The notes under the pieces are model-generated. The model did not search any database and was not told the origin of the DNA. It was given only the letters and a program-made list of their open reading frames with translations. A stretch of DNA of 64,000 nucleotides, taken from Flammeovirgaceae bacterium UBA1842. Its GTDB lineage: Bacteria > Bacteroidota > Bacteroidia > Cytophagales > Cyclobacteriaceae. Shown one piece after another: positions 51,730 through 60,302 of the stretch. The stretch lies in assembly GCA_002338655.1 (NCBI GenBank), contig DDIU01000042.1:71456-135455 (forward strand). The letters run 5' to 3'. Positions within the stretch are counted from its first letter, which is position 1; every line of letters begins with the position of its first letter. The position numbers were made by a program, and so were the translations under genes.

Positions 51730-51969
51730 AAAGTAATGATGTCCAACTAAAATTTATTAGTTATTGAAAATAAAGTTTAATCGAAAAACAACGAAGATTT
51801 TTAGACATTTCCCAAAAATCCGTTTTACCCCGCCAGTTAGCGGTTGCCGGAAAGTCCCCTTTAGGGGATTTAGGGGTAATAGAGACAAAATTCGATAAAA
51901 CTTCATTTTTCCTCGGACGCCAGTAATTTAAAGCGAGATAGCGTTGTAAACTCTTACTCGTAGAATTCT
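51730..51969. other. Non-coding gap with hairpin, left part of the toxin-antitoxin insertion
   Basis: The 337-bp gap between the Rieske start (51644) and the antitoxin start (51982) consists of the repeat above plus this stretch. No gene is seen. It contains the hairpin TCCCCTTTAGGGGA (51855-51868) followed by TTTAGGGG. Similar 'cctaaatcccc' sequences are common in intergenic DNA of Bacteroidota, from general knowledge. Confidence 0.5.
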
Positions 51970-51977
51970 TATATTTG
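51970..51977 (+). promoter_or_regulatory. -7 promoter element TATATTTG of the toxin-antitoxin operon
   Basis: Exact TAnnTTTG match ending 4 bp before the antitoxin ATG, which would make the transcript leaderless or nearly so. Confidence 0.5.
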
Positions 51978-51981
51978 GTAT

Positions 51982-52164
51982 ATGATAACGAAGGCTCAAA
52001 TAATCCATACCCTAAAAGGAATGCCTGAAAAAGTCTCAATTGATCAAGTCATAGATCAGTTGATCTTTCTGGACAAAGTTCAAAAGGGAATTTCCGATTC
52101 AGATAACAACCGTATTAATTCAAAAGAAAAGGCTAAACAGAAACTTAGTAAATGGCTAAAGTAG
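51982..52164 (+). CDS. Antitoxin of a ParE/RelE-type system
   Basis: 60 residues, helical and charged (MPEKVSIDQVIDQLIFLDKVQKG, ending KAKQKLSKWLK). The overlap of 13 bp with the following ParE-type toxin, its size, and its order (antitoxin first) identify it as the antitoxin. The C-terminal helix probably masks the toxin. It is carried on a small insertion between the Rieske gene and the M20 peptidase gene. Confidence 0.82.
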   Translation: MITKAQIIHTLKGMPEKVSIDQVIDQLIFLDKVQKGISDSDNNRINSKEKAKQKLSKWLK

Positions 52165-52463
52165 TTTGGACAGATTCTGCAATAAGTGACCTTAACAATA
52201 TTGGTGATTACATTTCGAAGGACTCTATAAAATATGCGGAAATAACCATTGAAAGACTTTTTAATGCAACTGACATTCTAGAGAAATATCCTGACGCTGG
52301 GAAAATAACCGTTGAATTTGAAAACGAATCAATTAGAGAGCTTATTAGAGGAAGTTACAGAATAGTTTATCGTAAAATGAGTCAAGAAAGAATAGACATA
52401 TTGACGGTACATAACTCAGCTCGGATGCTTGGCAATACCTATGATTTTGATGAAGATGACTAA
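52152..52463 (+). CDS. ParE/RelE-family toxin
   Basis: 103 residues. ParE-type signature: VVWTDSAISDLNNIGDYISKDS at the start, PDAGKITVEFENESIRELIRG in the middle and YRIVYRKMSQERIDILTVHNSAR at the end. ParE toxins poison DNA gyrase while RelE toxins cut mRNA. The arginine-rich C-terminus fits either, though the overall pattern is closer to ParE. Translation is coupled to the antitoxin by the 13-bp overlap. Confidence 0.88.
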   Translation: MAKVVWTDSAISDLNNIGDYISKDSIKYAEITIERLFNATDILEKYPDAGKITVEFENESIRELIRGSYRIVYRKMSQERIDILTVHNSARMLGNTYDFDEDD

Positions 52464-52468
52464 CATTC

Positions 52469-52585
52469 TTTGCTTCAGCAAGAGTCTTGCTATCCAATTC
52501 ATTTGTTAGGAGATACTTTGACTACGATTAAGTTATCAAATTTGATTTGCTTATGCCAAAAGAGGGGTCAATCTTTTATTATATT
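52469..52585. repeat. Right copy of the direct repeat flanking the toxin-antitoxin insertion
   Basis: Degenerate copy of 51598-51729 containing a dead start of the Rieske gene (minus-strand ATGAATTGGATA). It provides the promoter side facing the M20 peptidase gene. Confidence 0.9.
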
Positions 52586-52609
52586 AGTATCATACAAATT
52601 CACACAACC

Positions 52610-53912
52610 ATGATCAGGCACCTTTTTATTTTATTGATAAGTATTACCGCAGTAAATGGGTATGCTCAAGAAATCAACAAAAGGGCTGAACAATTGGCCT
52701 TGGACCTCCAACCCAAAATGATAGAATGGAGACGTAATTTCCACGAAAACCCAGAACTTTCAAACCGGGAATTTCAAACCGCTGAAAAAATAGCTAAGCA
52801 TCTCAGGGGGTTAGGTATTGAAGTGCAAACCAATGTTGCCAAAACAGGAGTAGTGGGTATATTGAAAGGAGGAAAACCCGGCCCAGTGGTGGCGTTGAGA
52901 GCCGACATTGATGCCTTACCCGTAACAGAACGGACAAAGGTAGATTTTGCTTCCAGTGTGACAACTACATTCAATGGAATGGAAACAGGGGTAATGCACG
53001 CCTGTGGGCATGATGCGCACATGGCTATATTAATGGCAGCGGCAGAAGTGCTTTCAAAAATTAAAAATGACATTCCTGGGACGGTAAAATTTATTTTCCA
53101 ACCTGCTGAAGAAGGCCCGCCCAATGGAGAAGAGGGAGGAGCGGCATTAATGGTTAATGAAGGGGTTCTGAAATCACCCGATGTTGATGTGATATTTGGT
53201 CTTCATATCGCTGCGGGTAAACCTATAGGCACCATAAGCTACAAACCTGAAGGAATTATGGCCGCTTCAGATCGATTTATAATCAAAGTACATGGAAAGC
53301 AAGCTCATGGTTCAACCCCATGGTTAAGTGTAGACCCCATTGTTACAGCCACTCAAATAATTACAGGACTACAGACCATCGTTAGTCGGCAAACTGAACT
53401 TACCAAGGAAGCTGCTGTGATTTCAGTTGGAATGGTACAAGCGGGGTTGAGGTATAATATTATTCCAGAAGAAGCGGTAATTACAGGGCACTGTAAGAAC
53501 GCTTGATAAAGTAATGCAGGCGAAAATACATGAACAGATAAGACTGAAATCTACTAAAATAGCTGAAAGTATGGGTGCAACAGTAGATGTTGACATCAAA
53601 ACGTTAGCCCCACTTACTTACAATGATCCGACACTAACTGAAATGATGATTCCATCATTGGAAAAGGCTGCTGGCAAAGAAAATGTTATGGTAATAAAAG
53701 CAATTACAGGAGCAGAGGATTTTTCGGTTTTTCAACAGAATGTACCGGGACTTTATTTCTTTGTTGGGGGTCAGCCAACTGGGCAAGGCCTTGATATGGG
53801 TATCCTAGCAGGACATCATACACCGGATTTTTACATTGATGAAGGTGGAATGATCACAGGACTAAAGGCCATGCTTGAATTGACCCTTGATTATATGCAA
53901 TTGAAAAAATAA
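52610..53912 (+). pseudogene. M20-family amidohydrolase, interrupted by a 1-bp frameshift
   Basis: Reads as one 433-residue exported amidohydrolase if the extra C at about 53489 is removed. ATG at 52610 gives a signal peptide (MIRHLFILLISITAVNGYAQ); the frame then has MHACGHDAHMA (metal ligands) and FQPAEEGPPNGE. It stops at 53506, right after EEAVITGHCKNA, where the family has a TGTVRTLD-like motif. The other frame continues from 53490 (TVRTLDKVMQAK) through AEDFSVFQQNVPG and HHTPDFYID to 53912. A sequencing error in the base count is possible. The intact enzyme would cleave N-acyl amino acids or peptides in the periplasm. Confidence 0.88.
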
Positions 53913-54799
53913 TGCTCAAGATTTATAAGGAGCCAATTATCCAAAAAATTAAAGAACCATTCTTTTCTCATAATGGAGTAGAAGTGTTTATTAAACGTGA
54001 GGATTTGATTCATCCATTTGTCTCAGGTAACAAGTGGAGAAAATTAAAATACAATTTGGAAGAGGCCACCCGGTTACAACATAAAACGGTACTGACATTT
54101 GGAGGGGCTTTTTCCAACCATATTTATGCTACTTCTGCAGCAGCCAATGAAGTAGGTTTCAAATCTATTGGAATTATTAGGGGGGAAGAGCTTGCTGATA
54201 AACCACTAAATAAGACTTTGGCTTTTGCTAAAAATCAGGGCATGCAACTGGAATTTGTATCACGTGAAAACTACCGATCAAAAGCGGAAGATAATTATAT
54301 CGACCAACTACGTGATATTTATGGTGATTTTTACCTAATACCAGAGGGTGGCACCAACAACCTGGCGATAAAAGGCTGTGAAGAAATAGTGGATGAAGAG
54401 GTAAAACAATTTGATTACCTCTGTCTTTCTGTGGGTACGGGCGGCACTATTAGCGGAGTGATAACTGCAGTGGACAAAGACCAAATAGTGATCGGTTTTT
54501 CTGCTCTGAAAGGTGATTTTTTAATAAAAGAGGTGGCAGATTTGCTAAGTAACTATACTGCTGCTGAGCATAGCAACTGGCACATCGAAACGGACTATCA
54601 TTTTGGTGGCTATGCAAAGACTAAACCTGAGCTCAATGAATTCATTGAAGAGTTTAATAGTAATCACAATTTCCCGATAGAGCCTATTTACACAGGCAAG
54701 ATGATGTTTGGCTTGTATGATAAGATTAAAAAGGGTGATTTTAGATCGGGGAGTAAAATTTTGGCTATTCATACAGGCGGACTGCAGAGACGAGAATAA
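53912..54799 (+). CDS. PLP-dependent D-cysteine desulfhydrase / ACC deaminase-like enzyme
   Basis: 295 residues, fold type II PLP enzyme. The lysine Schiff base is in KREDLIHPFVSGNKWRKLKY (NKWRK, about 38-42), with FGGAFSNHIYATSAAA and the phosphate-binding SVGTGGTISG. Family members release sulphide from D-cysteine or deaminate aminocyclopropane carboxylate; the sequence alone does not separate them. The ATG overlaps the M20 gene's stop by 1 bp, so the two form one transcription unit. Confidence 0.87.
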   Translation: MLKIYKEPIIQKIKEPFFSHNGVEVFIKREDLIHPFVSGNKWRKLKYNLEEATRLQHKTVLTFGGAFSNHIYATSAAANEVGFKSIGIIRGEELADKPLNKTLAFAKNQGMQLEFVSRENYRSKAEDNYIDQLRDIYGDFYLIPEGGTNNLAIKGCEEIVDEEVKQFDYLCLSVGTGGTISGVITAVDKDQIVIGFSALKGDFLIKEVADLLSNYTAAEHSNWHIETDYHFGGYAKTKPELNEFIEEFNSNHNFPIEPIYTGKMMFGLYDKIKKGDFRSGSKILAIHTGGLQRRE

Positions 54800-54844
54800 T
54801 AATAAATAATTATAACTTAGCAGCTTAAACTTAATTCTTATGTA

Positions 54845-55483
54845 ATGAAAAAATTATTATTCTTGTTTTTCCTTTGTTCTAACCATATTGTCAATGCTCA
54901 AACTCAGGAAGAAGAAACTTACAAACAACAAGGCAAGGAGTGGAATGTAGAAGTGAACCTTGATCCATTTTCTGCAAACCCAATTAATATCAGTTACCTT
55001 AGAATAAGAAGGTTCACTACTGCTAATATTGCTCATAGGCTGGGCATTTCAGTTTCAGGTGAAACACAAAAACCAAATGATGATGTAAAGTTATCGACAG
55101 TCATAATTAATTTAAGACCGGGTATTGAAAAGCATTTTAATGGAACGAATAGACTTTCGCCCTATGTAGGAGGGGAACTGGATTTGGCAGTTAAGTGGTC
55201 TAAACGTGATGTTGTTAATCAAGGAGGTCAACCTTTAAAAGGAGCGTGGGATCAAAATGGCCAGGAGCGTGGGTACACCAGAATAGGATTTAATTTAATT
55301 ACGGGGATGGATGTTTATATCCTTAAAAGCCTTTATTTAGGAACAGAAATAGGATATGGTTTTGAGCTATTAAAAAATGCCGACATTGAGTTTAGCAATG
55401 GTCAACAAACCATTGATGGAGGAAGTAGCTTGAAATTTGGGCCTAATTTCAATAGTTCTATCAGATTGGGGTATATATTTTAG
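54845..55483 (+). CDS. Outer membrane beta-barrel-like protein
   Basis: 212 residues with signal peptide (MKKLLFLFFLCSNHIVNAQ). Alternating hydrophobic/polar strands (NISYLRIRRF, YVGGELDLAVKW, IGFNLITGMDVYIL, LYLGTEIGYGFEL) and a terminal aromatic residue (IRLGYIF) are typical of small porin-like barrels of Bacteroidota. Ligand unknown. Followed 2 bp later by a lipoprotein gene, likely in one unit. Confidence 0.8.
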   Translation: MKKLLFLFFLCSNHIVNAQTQEEETYKQQGKEWNVEVNLDPFSANPINISYLRIRRFTTANIAHRLGISVSGETQKPNDDVKLSTVIINLRPGIEKHFNGTNRLSPYVGGELDLAVKWSKRDVVNQGGQPLKGAWDQNGQERGYTRIGFNLITGMDVYILKSLYLGTEIGYGFELLKNADIEFSNGQQTIDGGSSLKFGPNFNSSIRLGYIF

Positions 55484-55485
55484 AA

Positions 55486-56079
55486 ATGAAAGGATCAGTT
55501 TATTTTGTTCTCCTTTTATTATTCATTGTGTCATGTGAGTCAGGAGAAATTCAGGTTAAAAGCGACAGAAAATTTACAGCAGACGAATCGGTAAGGGAGT
55601 TTTTAATTGAGGAAGCTAAAAAGTTTGCTGAGGACCCACCATTTTATGACGTTGAGGGCTATTTTGCAGATGGCACAATTGGACTTACAGATTCAGAATT
55701 GGATTTTTCTTTGCAATATGATTTTGTATACTGTAGAAGGTCAAATGCAGAATATCAATTTGACGATGAAACAAAAACATCCAATGAAATATTAATTTTA
55801 GGAAAAACGATCAACAACGACTTCGCTATCATAATACTTATGGATAAGCAAATGGAGGGCTATATGAATGGATCATTTATAAAATTCCCTAAATACAGAG
55901 CTATTTTTGATAAATATGGAGCCTCTGTGTGTGATGCTATTTCAGTTATTATAAATGAAGAGGATATTATAAAAACAGGCGATAGAATTAAAATACGTTT
56001 TTCAAATTTAGAAGCATTTTGTTTAACAGGTAACAACAACAATTACATTTCAATTGACGGTTTTGCCACATGTCTTTAA
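55486..56079 (+). CDS. Lipoprotein of unknown function
   Basis: 197 residues. Lipoprotein signal MKGSVYFVLLLLFIVSC, then a mixed alpha/beta domain with aromatic clusters (FYDVEGYFADGTIG). No recognised motif. It follows the barrel protein after 2 bp and could be its partner, but this rests on spacing only. Confidence 0.7.
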   Translation: MKGSVYFVLLLLFIVSCESGEIQVKSDRKFTADESVREFLIEEAKKFAEDPPFYDVEGYFADGTIGLTDSELDFSLQYDFVYCRRSNAEYQFDDETKTSNEILILGKTINNDFAIIILMDKQMEGYMNGSFIKFPKYRAIFDKYGASVCDAISVIINEEDIIKTGDRIKIRFSNLEAFCLTGNNNNYISIDGFATCL

Positions 56080-56083
56080 TTAC

Positions 56084-56689
56084 TTACCTTCTCTTCACTG
56101 AAGTCAACCATCCACCTAATCCCCTCCGACTAGGTTTTTCGTTTAATATGCCCGCTTCACTTGCTCTCTTTACAGATTCTATGGTATAAAAGGCCTTTGG
56201 CATATGAGTTTTCAACTCATTCAACATCTGTGGGATATGATCTCTTTTCAACACTGCAAACAATAGATTTTCATCCCCCTGTTCACTTTTGGAAGCTACA
56301 ACCGAATACCTGAAATTATGGTGAGAAAGAAATTCCTTTACTTTGGTTAAATCTTCAGCCGTGATAATTCTTATGATTACTTTCCCAAGGGCTATTTTTT
56401 CTTCGATTAACATTCCCACAAATATTCCACAAGCAAAACCCGCGGGATAAGCTATATAGGAGTAGATATTATCTACATGCTTGAAAATTTGGCCAATGGC
56501 CATGAGCCAAATAAATGATTCGAAAAAGCCAAGTATGGTGGAGATATATTTCTTTCCGCTCATCACAAAGATAATCCTTACAGTATTAATAGAAACGTCC
56601 AATATCCTGGCAAAAAATATCAGTAGCGGAATTACTACCAGACCAAATGTCTCTGAACTCATACCTAACGTAGCAAAAAACTGTTCCAT
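56084..56689 (-). CDS. DUF2179 (UPF0316/YitT-like C-domain) membrane protein
   Basis: 201 residues from the ATG at 56689 (MEQFFATLGM); a longer reading to 56728 would overlap radA and lacks conservation at its start. Three or four N-terminal helices (LVVIPLLIFFARILDVSINTVRIIFV ... AYPAGFACGIFVGMLI) precede a soluble DUF2179 domain (VIIRIITAEDLTKVKEFL ... FYTIESVKRA). UPF0316 proteins are widespread and uncharacterised. It lies 10 bp after radA in the same direction. Confidence 0.85.
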   Translation of the reverse strand: MEQFFATLGMSSETFGLVVIPLLIFFARILDVSINTVRIIFVMSGKKYISTILGFFESFIWLMAIGQIFKHVDNIYSYIAYPAGFACGIFVGMLIEEKIALGKVIIRIITAEDLTKVKEFLSHHNFRYSVVASKSEQGDENLLFAVLKRDHIPQMLNELKTHMPKAFYTIESVKRASEAGILNEKPSRRGLGGWLTSVKRR

Positions 56690-56699
56690 AATATTTTTG

Positions 56700-58067
56700 T
56701 TATCCGAAAAGGTCAGTGAAGACCTCATTAATTTTTGAAAAGGGATGAATCTTTAATTTGTATTTATTTACATCAAGACCTTTTAGGCCATATTTAGATA
56801 TATATATTGATTCGAAACCCAACTTTTCTGCTTCCGCTATTCTATTATCTAACCTATTTACCGTTCTCAATTCTCCACCAAGGCCAACTTCAGCCGCAAA
56901 ACAAGCTTTATCTGAAATAGATATTTCTTCTAAAGAAGATATAATAGAACAACAAACCGCCAAATCTATTGCGGGATCTTCTACTTTTATCCCCCCCGCC
57001 ATATTTAGAAAAACATCCTGCAAACCTAATCGGAATCCGCATCTTTTTTCTAAAACAGCCAAAAGCATATTTAATCGTTTTCCATCAAAACCAGTTGAGC
57101 TACGCTGTGGGGTTCCATAGGCAGCATTGCTCACCAAAGACTGAATTTCAATCATCAAAGGGCGGTTTCCCTCTACAGTGGCTCCTATTGTCACACCACT
57201 TATATCGCCTTCTTTTTGACTGATTAGTATTTCTGATGGATTGCTCACCTGTCTCAAACCTGTAGCTAGCATTTCATATATGCCTAATTCGGAGGTAGAG
57301 CCAAAACGGTTTTTGGTGGTTCGTAATATTCGATAAGTTAAATGACGATCTCCTTCAAATTGAAGCACAGTGTCCACCATATGTTCCAGCACCTTTGGCC
57401 CGGCAATGGCACCATCTTTAGTGATGTGGCCTACTAGAAACACAGGAGTGTCAGTTTCTTTGGCGTATCGTATTAGTTCAGCAGCACACTGCCTTACTTG
57501 TGAAACACTGCCCGAGGAGGATTCTACCTGATCAGAATGAAGTGTTTGTATTGAATCAACAATCATTAAATCAGGCTTTACTTGTTCGGCCTGTTTAAAA
57601 ATGGATTTGGTGGCTGTTTCTGATAAAATGAAACATTCTCCCGTTATGGAATCCGTCATTCTATCTGCCCGCATTTTTATTTGTTGTTCGCTTTCCTCAC
57701 CTGAAACGTAGAGTATTTTACAATTTAGAGAAAGGCCAATTTGCAACATCAGCGTTGATTTACCAATACCGGGTTCTCCTGCTATTAGAATAACGGACCC
57801 GTACACTATTCCTCCTCCCAACACACGATTTAATTCAGTATCATGGGTATCGATACGTTGAATTCTTTCTGAAGTGATTTCCTGAATGGGTTTTGGAACC
57901 GATGTCTTTTTGGAAGGGGATCCGGTTTGCCAATCATTTTTGGTTGGTTTTTGTACTACCTCTTCCACAAAGCTATTCCATTCATTGCATGTAGGGCATT
58001 TGCCCACCCATTTGGCAGATTCATAACCGCAATTTTGACAGAAAAATGATGATTTAGTTTTGGCCAA
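56700..58067 (-). CDS. radA: DNA repair protein RadA
   Basis: 455 residues. RadA (Sms) is a RecA-like, hexameric helicase-like ATPase promoting branch migration in recombination. N-terminal zinc finger CQNCGYES ... CPTCNEW (Cys10, Cys13, Cys24, Cys27), Walker A GEPGIGKST (97-105), the RadA-specific KNRFG motif (about 252-256) and a C-terminal Lon-protease-like domain. Length is normal. The downstream DUF2179 gene is 10 bp away. Confidence 0.95.
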   Translation of the reverse strand: MAKTKSSFFCQNCGYESAKWVGKCPTCNEWNSFVEEVVQKPTKNDWQTGSPSKKTSVPKPIQEITSERIQRIDTHDTELNRVLGGGIVYGSVILIAGEPGIGKSTLMLQIGLSLNCKILYVSGEESEQQIKMRADRMTDSITGECFILSETATKSIFKQAEQVKPDLMIVDSIQTLHSDQVESSSGSVSQVRQCAAELIRYAKETDTPVFLVGHITKDGAIAGPKVLEHMVDTVLQFEGDRHLTYRILRTTKNRFGSTSELGIYEMLATGLRQVSNPSEILISQKEGDISGVTIGATVEGNRPLMIEIQSLVSNAAYGTPQRSSTGFDGKRLNMLLAVLEKRCGFRLGLQDVFLNMAGGIKVEDPAIDLAVCCSIISSLEEISISDKACFAAEVGLGGELRTVNRLDNRIAEAEKLGFESIYISKYGLKGLDVNKYKLKIHPFSKINEVFTDLFG

Positions 58068-58209
58068 TTTTGTCTTTCTTTTAAGTAATCAAATTTGATG
58101 ATTAAATCTGTTTATAAAAATATTATGATCAAAGAATGGCTAATTCGGTAACATGTTTGTTGACCAAAACAAAAATGACGTTTTTTGCAGTCAACGGAAT
58201 TGTTGGATT

Positions 58210-59727
58210 ATGAACAAGAAAGTATTATTGATGATATTGGACGGCTGGGGCTTAGGAACCAACCCTGAAATATCCGCTATTGCAAAAGCAGATACCCCAT
58301 TCGTTGATTCTCTTTATACCAAGTATCCTAATAGTAAACTTGAGGCTTCTGGATTAGCGGTAGGCCTGCCTGATGGACAAATGGGTAACTCTGAAGTAGG
58401 CCATATGAATATTGGGGCAGGTAGGATAGTATATCAGGATCTGGTAAAAGTTAATATTGCATTTGAAGAAAAGACGATTGATGATAATCCAGTAATCAAC
58501 AATGCCTTTAACTATGCAAAGTCAACAAAAAAGAAGGTCCATTTTATTGGGTTGGTGTCAGATGGAGGGGTACATTCTCATATCAATCATTTAAAGGGGT
58601 TGTGCACTTTGGCGAATAACAAAGGACTGAAAGAGGTTTACATTCATGCCTTTACCGATGGTAGGGATACCGATCCGAAGGGCGGTCTGCATTATATTTC
58701 TGATTTGGAAAACCATATGAGTCATACGGTTGGAAAAATTGCTTCTGTTGTAGGACGCTACTATGCGATGGACCGTGATAACAGATGGGGAAGAGTGAAA
58801 CTCGCCTATGATGTTATGGTGAAAGGTGAAGGTGAGTATGTGGAAAGTGCCACAACAGGAATCAAAAAATCGTATGACAATGATGTAACTGATGAGTTCA
58901 TTAAACCACTGGTTGTTACCAAAAACAATGTTCCGATTGGTAAGATAGAAGAAGGTGATGTGGTTGTTTGCTTTAACTTCCGGACTGACAGAGGGCGTGA
59001 AATTACGCAGGCATTGACACAAAAGGATTTTCCAGAACACGGCATGAAGCGGCTGGACCTGCATTACATTACCATGACCAATTATGACAACACCTTTAAA
59101 GGGGTGGAGGTGATTTTTGATAAAGATAATCTGGTCAATACGCTGGGGGCAGTACTTGAGCAAAACAGCCGCAAACAAGTACGGATTGCAGAGACAGAAA
59201 AATATCCGCACGTCACTTATTTCTTCTCTGGTGGTAGGGAAGATTCTTTTAAGGGTGAAAAAAGAATCTTGTGCCCTTCACCTAAAGTGGCCACTTATGA
59301 CCTGCAGCCTGAGATGAGTGCTTATGACATCCGGGATAAAATAGTGGAGGAGCTCAACGCCAATCAACCGGACTTTGTTTGTCTCAACTTTGCCAATCCC
59401 GATATGGTAGGCCATACTGGGGTTTTTGAGGCGGCAGTAAAGGCATGTGAAACGGTAGATAGATGTGCCGAAGCGGTCATTACTACCGCATTGGAAAACG
59501 ACTATATGACTATTGTAATTGCCGATCATGGCAATTCGGACATAATGATAAATCCAGACGGTACACCCAATACAGCGCATACTACTAATCTTGTGCCTTG
59601 TATTTTTGTGGACAAAGATTTTAAGGGATCTGTTAAAGATGGGAAATTGGGTGATTTGGCACCCACGATATTAACATTAATGAACTTACCGATACCAGCA
59701 GAAATGACCGGGGACATTTTGATATGA
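58210..59727 (+). CDS. gpmI: 2,3-bisphosphoglycerate-independent phosphoglycerate mutase
   Basis: 505 residues. Interconverts 3- and 2-phosphoglycerate in glycolysis and gluconeogenesis; manganese-dependent. Start chosen at 58210 (MNKKVLLMILDGWGLG) because the 19 extra residues of the longer frame (from 58153) are not typical. The catalytic serine is Ser61 in GQMGNSEVGHMNIGAGR. The HAFTDGRDTDP, IADHGNSD and PNTAHTTN metal-binding motifs are present. The stop overlaps the following lipoprotein start in ATGA. Confidence 0.95.
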   Translation: MNKKVLLMILDGWGLGTNPEISAIAKADTPFVDSLYTKYPNSKLEASGLAVGLPDGQMGNSEVGHMNIGAGRIVYQDLVKVNIAFEEKTIDDNPVINNAFNYAKSTKKKVHFIGLVSDGGVHSHINHLKGLCTLANNKGLKEVYIHAFTDGRDTDPKGGLHYISDLENHMSHTVGKIASVVGRYYAMDRDNRWGRVKLAYDVMVKGEGEYVESATTGIKKSYDNDVTDEFIKPLVVTKNNVPIGKIEEGDVVVCFNFRTDRGREITQALTQKDFPEHGMKRLDLHYITMTNYDNTFKGVEVIFDKDNLVNTLGAVLEQNSRKQVRIAETEKYPHVTYFFSGGREDSFKGEKRILCPSPKVATYDLQPEMSAYDIRDKIVEELNANQPDFVCLNFANPDMVGHTGVFEAAVKACETVDRCAEAVITTALENDYMTIVIADHGNSDIMINPDGTPNTAHTTNLVPCIFVDKDFKGSVKDGKLGDLAPTILTLMNLPIPAEMTGDILI

Positions 59728-60299
59728 AAAAACTGATATATTTATGCCTGGCCGTTGGCACTATCGCGTGCTCGAACATTAAATCGGAAAAAGTAGCCTA
59801 TTACTTTTCAGTTGACAGCTTAAATAGGGTCCAAGCTCAAATATTACTTGACAATAAGGCCAAGCTGTTCAAATTTGCTGTAGTAAATGGAGACACCACC
59901 ACTACGACTTTCACTCCAGACAGTTTGCAGTGGGCCGATGAATTCCAAGTTTTTAATCATGCGGATATCAACAAACCGGCAATGAAAGGAAACTATAAGA
60001 TATCTGTTTATAATGACACACAGAGCAATCTGAAAGTGAAAAGTTATGAGGCTATTTCAAAAGGTACTGCCGTACAATCACTTCAACTTTATTTTCTTGA
60101 CAATATTGAGAAACTGAAAAAATTGGAGATGGTCACCCATGAAAAGAACAGCATCTATAACTCAACTAAGCATCTGAATATGGAGTTTGATGAGGTAAAA
60201 GGTGGGCTCAGACTAACCTCCTACACTATTACAGGTTACCAAAAAATGATCTTAATGGATACTGTAAAATTTTATTTGAAGGGAGAATTGAGAGAGTAA
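59724..60299 (+). CDS. Lipoprotein of unknown function
   Basis: 191 residues. Lipoprotein signal LCLAVGTIAC. The mature part is beta-rich and ends with a lysine/glutamate-rich strand region (MDTVKFYLKGELRE). No named motif. It overlaps gpmI by 4 bp and so is translated with it, but a metabolic role is not implied. Convergent with the radical SAM gene. Confidence 0.7.
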   Translation: MKKLIYLCLAVGTIACSNIKSEKVAYYFSVDSLNRVQAQILLDNKAKLFKFAVVNGDTTTTTFTPDSLQWADEFQVFNHADINKPAMKGNYKISVYNDTQSNLKVKSYEAISKGTAVQSLQLYFLDNIEKLKKLEMVTHEKNSIYNSTKHLNMEFDEVKGGLRLTSYTITGYQKMILMDTVKFYLKGELRE

Positions 60300-60302
60300 T
60301 TC

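Noticed and set aside
58153..58209. Longer gpmI reading with 19 extra residues
   Set aside because: The extra stretch is not family-like; MNKKVLLMILDGWG is the usual start.
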